This document shows positions 51,580 through 61,259 of a DNA stretch of 64,000 nt, piece by piece. A program made the position numbers and the translations under genes. Positions within the stretch are counted from its first letter, which is position 1. Each line of letters begins with the position of its first letter. The DNA is from Dirofilaria immitis (taxonomy: Eukaryota > Nematoda > Chromadorea > Rhabditida > Onchocercidae), in NCBI GenBank assembly GCA_024305405.1, contig JAKNDB010000092.1, forward strand, positions 4,245,501 through 4,309,500, given 5' to 3'. Under the pieces are notes generated by a model. The model saw only the letters and a program-made list of their open reading frames with translations, was not told where the DNA came from and did no database searches.

Positions 51580-52526
51580 CTAAATAAAACTAATCGTATC
51601 TAAAAATTGAATACTAGCATGAATTACATAAGCTAGATTATTATTGCATGTGATACTAATCATATTATCGTTATGCATTCTACAATCAGTATTAGTAGCA
51701 TATATCAGGTAAATTAAATCACCTGCACGTATCACATAACATAATTGATTCGTATATAATATATGAAGTGAATTACCAATACAGATCACATCAAGTGAAT
51801 TATCTCTATGTATTATATGAAGTGAAGTATCGATACCTTTTATAGAAACAAAATTATTAGAATGTACTAAATGAAATGAATTACCAACACGTGATATACG
51901 AATTACATTATAAATAAATAATATTTGAATTAAGCTATCATCCCGTAACATATAAGATAAATTACGAGTTACAAAAATACATTACTAGGATAAATTATAT
52001 GAGTTATATTACCAGAACGTATTTGAATATATGAGCTACCAGTACGTACCATTTGAAATGTATTATCATAATGTATCATGTGGATAAAATAACCGGCACG
52101 CAATATATGATCTGCATTATATATTCTATGCGTTAAATTACCAACACGTATCACGTAAAACGCATTAGGAGCATTCACCACATGTATTAAACTATCAGCA
52201 TTTATCGAAACTGAATTATCAGTATCCGCTGGTTGAATTAAATTATTAGCACGTATCATATGAAGTGAATTATTAGTATGTACCATATAAGTTAAATTAC
52301 CAACATGTATTATGCGAACTGGATTAGGAGTACATATAGCATAAGCTGTATTAAAAATATGTATCAAATAAACTGAAGTTCCAATACGTCTTGCACTAAT
52401 GATATTAGTAGTGCATAACATACATACTGAACTATCAGTACGGAGCATGTGAAGTGTTGTATCAGCACTTGTAACGTGAAGTAAATTGCCGTTACGTATT
52501 ATATGAATTCTATTATCGTCTTGCAT
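51580..52526 (-). CDS. Unrecognised protein made of about 35 nine-residue repeats (one frameshift)
   Basis: On the minus strand two adjacent frames (195 codons from 52556, then 123 codons to the TAG at 51580) form one array with a 27-bp, 9-residue period. The consensus is roughly N-[SLT]-[LVI]-[HY]-[MIV]-[IV]-[RH]-x-[GDN]; examples are NSLHMIRAN, NSLHILYTN, NPVRIIHVG, NAFYVIRVG and TSLHIIHRD. Register is kept through about 35 units, with three short ones of 7, 8 and 7 residues. Units differ widely in sequence, yet only one stop interrupts about 970 bp of AT-rich DNA, which argues for coding. The stop (51969-51971) follows an A5 run on the plus strand (51973-51977); one extra base would fuse the frames. 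The first in-frame ATG is at 52526; a stop lies just upstream of 52556, so the start or a 5' exon is unresolved. Alternating hydrophobic positions with a polar x-[GD]-N turn suggest repeated beta strands. No signal peptide, membrane segment or known domain is seen. Confidence 0.5.
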
Positions 52527-52559
52527 CGCATAAACGGAATGATACGGATTATTCACGTG

Positions 52560-54588
52560 ATGTTAATAATCTTCATGGTACTATGATATCATTAATTCTA
52601 TCATTAACTATTGCTCTACTCAATCTCGAGATAGACCCTATAATTTTGATCCATGCATGAGATCAAAAATTGATTATTTACTTTCTCTCTTTTAAATCAT
52701 AAGATTATTAGATATCGCTGGATAAATTATGCTTCATTTGATTTCCTTTTCTGATAGTAATTATATTATCAAATATTATTAATGATGAATTATGTTTCGA
52801 TTATTTATATGAAAGTAATACAAATATTATCACGAATTATCACTGAATAAATTATGCTCCATCTGATTTCCCTGTCCGAAATTAGCACAAATATCGAATA
52901 ACCTATGTTCGTCGTACATATTTAAATGATCTATGAATTTGTAAAAATTAGTATGAAATTTTTATCCAGATAGATAGATGGACAAAGATTAATGAAAATA
53001 AAACGTAAAAATGATGAGGAAAAATCGATTTTTATTTGATTTTCATCCATATCATATCATATAAACAAATATATATATATATGATGGGCAATGGTTTAAA
53101 TGAATGATTATGCTGCAAACATTCATATATACTTTTCAATTTTTTTCTTTTTAAATTAATTATCCAGTTAAATATATATGATAGCAGTGTTTTATTGTAT
53201 GAAATTTTATATAATTAAAAAATCTTTCGGAAATATTTTATTACTAAAAATGAAATTAAAATGACAGAAGGCAAAGTTTTATTTTAAAAAATACTTAATA
53301 TTAATCATTTAATATATTTATGCAAATGTTCCATTAGCATAAAAGAAAAATTATTTCACAAATAATGATTGCATATGAAAAAATTTTTGATTTTGCCAAA
53401 TAATAATTGCAATAAAAAAATAATTATAACAAAAAATTAATGTAAGAAAAAAACTTTACAAAGCAATATTCGTATCATTCAGTATATTTATGTAAATATC
53501 TTATTATTGTCCTGAAAATATTTTATTGCTTTATTATTAACATGGAAAGATTCCATATAAGCAAAGTTTGAATTTATTAAATGAAAATTATGATAAAATG
53601 TAATTATAACGAAGTGAAACATAATAAATTCATATTATTTTATAAATGAATTATTAATTAAGAAAAATTCGCGATTTTTCAGTAATATGGGTATTGTAAA
53701 ATTTGCATGAATATTATGCATATTTTTGAGTGATTGAATTTATTCAAATTGTTTTAACTTAATTTTAAAATTCTTAATTTTTGCTTATTTTGTTTTCACG
53801 AAAAATCGAATTAATTATTTAATATTATGAAATGATTCCTAAGCTTAATTTTATTAATTATATGATATTTTTAATGATTGCTATAGACAACCATTATTAA
53901 TTATATATATATGATATTTTAAATGACTGTCCTAGACTATCTTTAATGATTTTCTGATTGATCATATTTTTATGGAATTTTGAAATATATTGTGATACGT
54001 AGCTTTCATTGAAAAAATTTTGATGAAATTTTATATTTTTTTAGAAAGGAAAAAATAGAATTAAATTAATAATTTCTAACAATTCTAGGTATTTGATATG
54101 TGGTGTTATATAAAAATATCATGATTTAAGATATATGATAAGATAAGTAGCATAAATTATCTTTTCATCACTAATAAATTATTTTGCTGGGAAATTATTA
54201 TTTATTTTCAAATTGAAATTTAAACAAAAAATTGACAAAACTTGCAACATAACGATTTCTTCTATTATTATTATTATTTAATGCTACTTAAAAAATTATT
54301 TTGTTGATGTAAAGTTTATGAAAATTATAAATTATTATTTGCACTTCAAATTTAAATTAAAATGAAATAATTTCTTCCCTTTTATTATAAATAAATAAAT
54401 TATTTGTTTTGGAAATTTCTTTGAACTTTTAATCAAAATAAAAGCGACTAACCACGCTGTCTACAAAAATGTTTATATATTGGGATACAACTTATTAATT
54501 AATGCTTTATATTATATAAGCTTTATTGTATACGTCATCATTACCAAAAAAGTATTTATGTTTGCTTCTATACGGATATATATGTGGG

Positions 54589-54590
<2 letters not shown>
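52560..54590. other. Gene-free AT-rich stretch
   Basis: I see no supported exon. The 5' end or promoter of the nonapeptide-repeat frame would fall in the first few hundred bases, but no signal peptide exon, TTTCAG-ATG context or strong donor is evident. Confidence 0.45.
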
Positions 54591-54591
<1 letters not shown>

Positions 54592-54632
<41 letters not shown>

Positions 54633-54637
54633 TTGTT

Positions 54638-54669
<32 letters not shown>

Positions 54670-54726
54670 CGTGGGGTGTGTGTGTATGTGTGTAGGTGTA
54701 GGTATATGTTATGTACGTGGGTGTGA
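54592..54726 (+). repeat. (TG)n microsatellite
   Basis: A run of about 18 TG dinucleotides, then TG interrupted by TATT, TATATG, GCGTGGGG and GTAGGTA. The open frames on both strands are artefacts. Confidence 0.9.
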
Positions 54727-55890
54727 ATAAAGATAGAAGCAAAAATTGAGAGATTGCGTAAAGATAAAGCCTAAAGCAGATATGCTTTTAAACAAGGCTC
54801 AAATGAAAGACCTCATTTTGGCTTCTGTAAATAATTATGAAATGGTGTAAACAAAATCATATATATTACTTCCTTCTTCTTATTCTTTGTATATCTTTTT
54901 CTCTTTGAGTACTTGTTTGTTTTATTTCCAATCAGGCTATTTATTCCATCTGATTTGGCTTAATTCTTGTTGGTCAATGCTTTAGTTTGCTTGGATCGTC
55001 ATCTGTTTCACATCAACAGACGAGCATAACAACTTATTGATATTTTAAGTTTGTCAAGCTTAAAATTGTAAACAGTCATGGAGCAATATGAGAATATATA
55101 ACTTTTTCTTCGCATCGTTAGCAAAAAAATGAAAACATTTTGATAATTAAATTTTCTAAAATTTCAAAATTTTAAAAATTATTAGCGATACATTATGCCG
55201 TTCATTTAAAAGAAATTTATATTTTATAAAATTATTCCATATAAATAATCGTTAAAAATTTTCCATTTCTGATTTAAAAAAAAAAAAAAACGAAGTATTT
55301 CAAGAATTATTTCTTAAAGAAATAATAATATTAGAAGAATTTCTCAATATATTACAGAATATTTTCAAATAATATAACAATGAAGTTGAAATGTCAATCA
55401 AAATTTTCTTTTAAATTATTTAAAATTTTCAAAATTCTTTGCTGAATGTGACAAATATTTTGGATTTTTCTAAATGTTTGATTTGTGTAAAAATTATATT
55501 ATTTTTGTGAAATATTTTGTTCTCTCTGAGAATGTTTTGTTTAATTTTTAAATGTTTGTTCATATTTGTTTACATATGCTATTGCACAAATCTTTGCCTA
55601 TAAGTTTATTATATGACTATCACTGTGCATGAATTCATAATTTGAAGAATTGTTTTATGTGCAATATAAAATTAATTTCTATTGAAGTATTCATTTGGTA
55701 TTTTTGAAATCATATGAAAATATCATTTGATAATTTTAATTTTTGATATTATTATGTGATATTTTTATTGAAATTATCTGGAAATATTCATGTGATAATT
55801 TCGATTTCTTCATTTTATCACCCATGTAACATTTTTATTGAAATCATATGAAAATATCATTTGATAATTTTGATTTCTTTTTTTTTTCAG

Positions 55891-55972
55891 GTTCACGAGG
55901 AGTAAAAATGAATCTTGTGGTACAAGAATTTGCGATAGAATATTAAAAAGAACTGTTGCTATATTTATTTAA
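55891..55972 (+). CDS. Candidate terminal exon of an unseen gene
   Basis: A very strong acceptor (T-run plus TTTTTTTTCAG ending 55890) is followed by a frame (phase 2 entry) of 26 codons containing two Cys and basic residues (SKNESCGTRICDRILKR) ending in TAA at 55970-55972. A second frame through the same exon starts with an ATG at 55908 and is also open for about a dozen codons. AATAAA occurs at 56000-56005. I found no convincing upstream exon, so this is a low-confidence call. Confidence 0.25.
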
Positions 55973-56509
55973 AGATAGGCTATTAGAAATTTCAATCATA
56001 ATAAAACGTGATTTCAGCATTATTTGTTATCGTCTATCACTTCCATTTCAAAATTCATAAACTAATAGTTGCATTGATGATGATTATTATTGATCAATAT
56101 CATTATTTGCAGTTTAAAAATCTTTTTTGTGTTAATTAAAAATCGTGTATTTATGCTTAAATAACGATAGTTTATATTCGAAATTAAAATTAATCAAAAA
56201 GTAATGTTTCTTAATCTTTTACTATAAATTTCATGCGTCTTTTAAATGTGACATTATCGGTGTAATAAATAAATATATAAAATTTTATTAATTTTAGCAA
56301 ATGTTTCATTTCGTTTTAAAATATCGAATTTTGAATGAAAACCTATTATATTAAATTTTTTCAACTTTTTAATTGAAAATTTATTTTATAAAATTTTCAT
56401 CTACAATTAAAAATCATTTGAGCAATTAAATAATTAAATTTAAATTTGTAATAATAAATTTATTTTCAAAGCATAATTTGTCTTAACAAATATCAATCGA
56501 AATAGGTTG

Positions 56510-56755
56510 AACAATTGCATTTAATCGGTTTTTCCAAATCAACTAGCCCTGAAAATGGATGGCGCTTAAGCGGAAGACTTATATTCAACCGTTGCATGGC
56601 TTGTGTTTAAATTAAATGGGAAAAAAATAAAAGAAACAATAAAAAATCTGGCCGCAACGAGTAAGAGGGTCGAAATAGTTAGCGTAAGGCATAATTGAAT
56701 AGATCCAGTGCTTGATAATAAATAATTTTATTTAAAAGAATTTTGAAATAGAAAA
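56510..56755 (+). pseudogene. Degenerate fragment of 28S rRNA
   Basis: The segment from 56537 contains AATCAACTAGCCCTGAAAA directly followed by TGGATGGCGCTTAAGCG, one of the most conserved stretches of eukaryotic large-subunit rRNA. Downstream, GAGTAAGAGGGTCGAAATAG and then AGATCCAGTGCTTGATAATA followed by AATAATTTTATTTAAAAG correspond, in the same order and strand, to the conserved GAGTAGGAGGG and CAGATCTTGGTGGTAGTAGCAAATA regions further along 28S. The copy is isolated, AT-drifted and lacks 18S/5.8S neighbours, so it is a dispersed, non-functional rDNA piece of about 250 bp. Confidence 0.85.
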
Positions 56756-57333
56756 ATGGGAATTTCAATTATTGTTCAATGAAAGAAAGTTTATAAAAAA
56801 ACTTGAAAAATGTTTTTCATTACTTAAGGTTTATTTACTCATAATAAAACTTTTAAATGTATGTTTTATGCTAATACGTTGCATAATATGCAAATTGAAA
56901 TAATTAAAAATTAAAATTTATATTATAATTTTGGAATTGATAAAGGCAGGCAATATTTTCAAATGAATCAAAATTAAAGATTCCTGAACGATATTTTTAT
57001 TACACTATTTATCACTATCAAATTTTTTTTAATCGTTATGAAAATGTGTAAATAATCATTGCAAATAATAATACTATTTGACAATAATTTTCTTTCCAAA
57101 AATATCAAATTCAAAATATTATTATTTTGACATAAATACTTTCAGAAAATTATTAATGACATTGAACCGTACTCCAGAAAGCCAATGTTGAAGTCCATAG
57201 TACTAAAAAACAAAGAATAATAAAAAGCCTATCAATAAGCATAAAAAGTAAGACTTTTTTCATAAAAGAGAATACTATAGAATTTTTCTAATCTTTATTA
57301 TAATATTCCACATAATATACTTACAAATTACAG

Positions 57334-57450
57334 TATTATAGTGAGAAACAGGACAAGTCTACAGTATATGGAATAAAAAGTCAATCAGATATGATCGTTG
57401 CATACAATAGAGCGTTGAACAATGATTTGTTTATATTCCGATTGCGATGA
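57334..57450 (+). CDS. Candidate terminal exon of an unseen gene
   Basis: The acceptor-like ACAAATTACAG ends at 57333. The frame is open for 38 codons (YYSEKQDKSTVYGIK at the start, NNDLFIFRLR at the end) to TGA 57448-57450, with AATAAA at 57490-57495. The composition is less AT-biased than the surroundings and looks coding, but I recognise no family and see no upstream exon in phase. The opposite strand also carries an open stretch with a GTAAGT-like donor, so strand is not certain. Confidence 0.25.
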   Translation, partial: YYSEKQDKSTVYGIKSQSDMIVAYNRALNNDLFIFRLR

Positions 57451-57499
57451 AAAATTCAGCGTTACGGTATCAGTGAATCAAGGAAATGTAATAAATGAT

Positions 57500-60400
57500 G
57501 AAAGTTAAATTCATGTAATCTAACTTGTGGTAGACAGAATTGCAAACTTTTTATCACGAATGTAATTGTATTGATAAGAGAAAATAACGAAGACATTGAA
57601 AAATTTCGAAAATTTTCAAAAAATTTTCCAAGATGAACAAAATAAATTCTTTCAAATTGATAGAAGATCAGTGTAAAATCGTGAAATCTATAGATTTCAG
57701 TAAATCGATAACAAAGATAATATTAAATACACAAAAGTTTAATTGATTGATGACAATTAAACAGTTAATAGTGTAATTAAAATTAGGGATGATATCTAAT
57801 CTTTTTGAACTCAAACAAATACTCAAGGACAATTTATGAAGTATTTCAAATGGTGAAAGATTTGTTTTATTAATAATCTTATTAATGATCGATGTTATTT
57901 GACCCTAGTGATCAAAGGTCAGCTAGTATGATGGATGAAATTCGATAACCAATCGATCATCGAATATAATCTGTCTTGAAGATGATGTAAAAACCTATGA
58001 TATTTATAAATTTAACAAATCATTTTTAGTTTTTCTAATCAGTCATTTCGTTGTTAATTAGCTGCTTAATATATGTGTGTGTTTAGTTTGGATATACATG
58101 TGATAAATATCGATTGGAAAATTTGAAATCATTTCGAAGTATTTATCTTTTTCATAATGCATTATAACATAAATTAATTAATAGATAAAAAAAATTAATT
58201 TGATTTAACAGCAATCTATGATATTATCTTAATTATTTGATTTTTAAATTTATTATTTTAGTTATTTTATTTCAGTTATTTTTGACTTTGTTAGTATAAA
58301 ATTATTACATTATTGGCTAATTTGGATTATTGTAAAATTTTGACCTTTATCTTTATAAGTAAAATGCTTTCTCCAATTTTTTCCGAAAAAACATTTCTAT
58401 TATTTTTGATTTTATTTATTTTTCACGTATTTGTAAATACATTGGAAAAAACTTTAATATATAAATAAATTTTCCAGTTCAAAACTTAATTTAATATCGC
58501 AAACAATATAATTTTAGGGAAAAATTTCAATTCAAATTTAGTTCATCACAATTTTTAATTTTCAAATTTTATTCTCAGATGTTAAGAAAGTTTCACCTAT
58601 CTCTTAGTAATCCGAAATCTCAGATCCATGATCCTTTATCCTAGCACATTTAAATTAATTATCGGTCTCATATTTATTTAAATTAATTATACAATATTGC
58701 ATTGTGACTTTTAGAAAATATTGGCAATTTTTGATAAACGATTATTTCCTTTCCAATGTTTTCGTACTTGATTTTTCTGAAATATCCAAATATTATAAAT
58801 TTTAAAATTTATAATTCGAAAAATATGTGTTTTAGAATATCAATATTGATGATTCAATAATAAGGAAACAAAATTAAAGAATAAAATTATTCATTCTTAA
58901 ATGATTTTTATAATAAATAAAATTTTATTGCTTACTAATATTAATTTGTTCCTTTCTTTATTAATTTTCTTCCAATATATTTTATTGTCAATTTCAATTC
59001 AACTAATTTTGAACTTTTATGGAAATTTTCAAAAAATTTTTTGACATTTCTACGATAAAATATTTATAATCAGTGCAAAAGATTAACAATAATCATTCAT
59101 TATTTTAATTTAAAAGGAAATAGAGAATGTGAAAAAACATATATGAGTAATTCAAAATAATTAATAAAATTTAATAGTGGAAAAAATTTCTAATATTATT
59201 TCTGCCATAAAGTATTCATTTCATTGTTGCATTGCATTATCGGATTGTTCACACCTAATTTTTACGTGTCCATACGTAATATGCATTAGTTTTATATTCT
59301 TGTGTATGCCTTTGCAACGCATACTTATCATCGATAAATAAAATTTTTTTCAAGAAAATGAAAGAAGACAGAAAAGGAAAAGATTTATTACATATATAGT
59401 TGATAAATTCAAATTTATCGATTAATATATAATTTTAAATTCGTCTTGGGATATATGAAAATGTCACCATTAGAGAGATAGATATATGTAAACACAAAAG
59501 AGAAAGAGAGAAAGAGAGAGACCAAATAATTAAGCTTGATGTGAAACTGTATATATTTGCATTTCATATCTAAAATCCAATTCAATAATGTATTATTCAT
59601 AAAATTAGAATCTTCATCGTCATGTACAAGAAAAGCGATTTTTTAGGAAATATTCTAAAAAAGAAAGAAAAAATTGAGCTAATTGGGATTATAAATTATT
59701 TAAGTGGGAATAGGCAAGAAAAGCAATTATATCGATTATCACAGATTAACTGATGTAATTATCAATATGAAATCAAATTTAGGATACAATAATCTGAGCT
59801 GATTTATTATTTACAAATAATTATTATTATTCGATTTTTTCCGTTTAATTAAATTGAAATTACATGAATTAATTGGAAATGGAAAAGATATTCTAATATT
59901 TAATAAGTATTCTCTTCTTTTATCTCATATGATGTAATCTAATAAGTGAAGTATTTTTATTTCGTTCTAAAACTTTTTTTGAATTTAATTAATGAAAGAT
60001 ATGTGTAGTAGTAAAGATTTTTACAATTTTTTTCTTCCTTTTATGCCAAAGAAATAATTAAATTTAATTAAATATTATTATTCTATCCTATATACTCTGT
60101 GTTGTTCATTTATTTGATTAATTTATGCACTCAAATTAATTTTCTTAAAAACAAGTTTATCTCTTTTTTTCTATGTTTATATTCCTAAAATTTTAGAATT
60201 ATTTGCATAATTTACTCTTCAAATTGTCAGTAAATGAATAATAAATTAGCATTATTTTAGCTAGCTTAAGGAAGCCATTTAAATTTAATAATCCAATTAA
60301 CAATATCAATATTATGATTGAATCGAACATACGGTTCATTAGATTGTCGAATCAGATTGATATAGCATATTAAAATCAATAATAATTTTCATTCATTAGA

Positions 60401-60585
60401 ATAGTTTTTAATCTCAAATTTGTCTCATAAAATAGTATGCTACTATAAGACTAAGTAAGGTAAATAAAATTTTATTGATTATTATTGTTATAATTAGAAT
60501 TGATATGAAAAGAGATATATTATAAAAAGGTTCATAGTTCAATTCAGAGCAATACTATTGTTACACTTCGTAATTACTGTCAATT
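57500..60585. other. Gene-free AT-rich stretch
   Basis: I see no gene. A purine-rich (GAGAAA) tract lies at 59490-59521. Confidence 0.5.
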
Positions 60586-60589
60586 GAAA

Positions 60590-60765
60590 GGGATATGTGG
60601 CCGGCTGGCCAGCCGACAAAATGACCGTTTGAAGAGATAAATTGTTGTTGGCTAGCATGAATTGGGAAAATGGTCGAGCTTTAAACAAGCTTTAATGAAT
60701 CTATGCTTCTGTTCCGCATTTTGCAGAAAGTAGTAGTCTGTTCCTGGTACCGTTTTCTTCCTTCA
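60590..60765. other. GC-richer island with a 14-bp perfect palindrome
   Basis: About 175 bp with clearly lower AT content than the flanks, containing CGGCTGGCCAGCCG (60602-60615), a perfect palindrome. No frame is open for more than a few tens of codons on either strand. It may be a promoter or enhancer, an untranslated exon or a conserved non-coding element. A TCA/ATC triplet tract (about 60783-60850) follows. Confidence 0.4.
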
Positions 60766-61108
60766 TTAGAATATTATAATACATCAGCAATCAACCACCG
60801 TCATCATCCTCATTCTCGTCGTTATCATAATCATCATCATCATCATTATCACTACAATCTCTTTTGATCCTTCTTTACTTTACTTTATTATCATTCTTCC
60901 GTCTTATCTTTTACGGACAAGCACAAAATATATTAGTATTTGATGCTAATATATTGAATTTCTATTTTTTTTTCAAAAATAATTATTACTATTTTATTCA
61001 TTAATTTCATCTTAAATTTTATATATTTTATTCTTAATACTATCAGAAAGAATTTAGCTTATAGAATTGGAAAATAGTTTCATTTATTCTTTTATCTTTG
61101 ATAGATAG

Positions 61109-61110
<2 letters not shown>

Positions 61111-61145
<35 letters not shown>

Positions 61146-61191
61146 TATACACACACACACGCATATACACATACACATACATATACACATG

Positions 61192-61222
<31 letters not shown>

Positions 61223-61245
61223 ACGCAACACATATACATACACAC
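61111..61245 (+). repeat. (CA)n microsatellite
   Basis: Several CA runs separated by CGCATATA and CATACATATA. The minus-strand open frames across it are Cys/Val/Tyr repeat artefacts. Confidence 0.9.
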
Positions 61246-61259
61246 ATATACGAATAAAC

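Noticed and set aside
54480..54742. Three open frames across the TG array
   Set aside because: Repeat artefacts on both strands.
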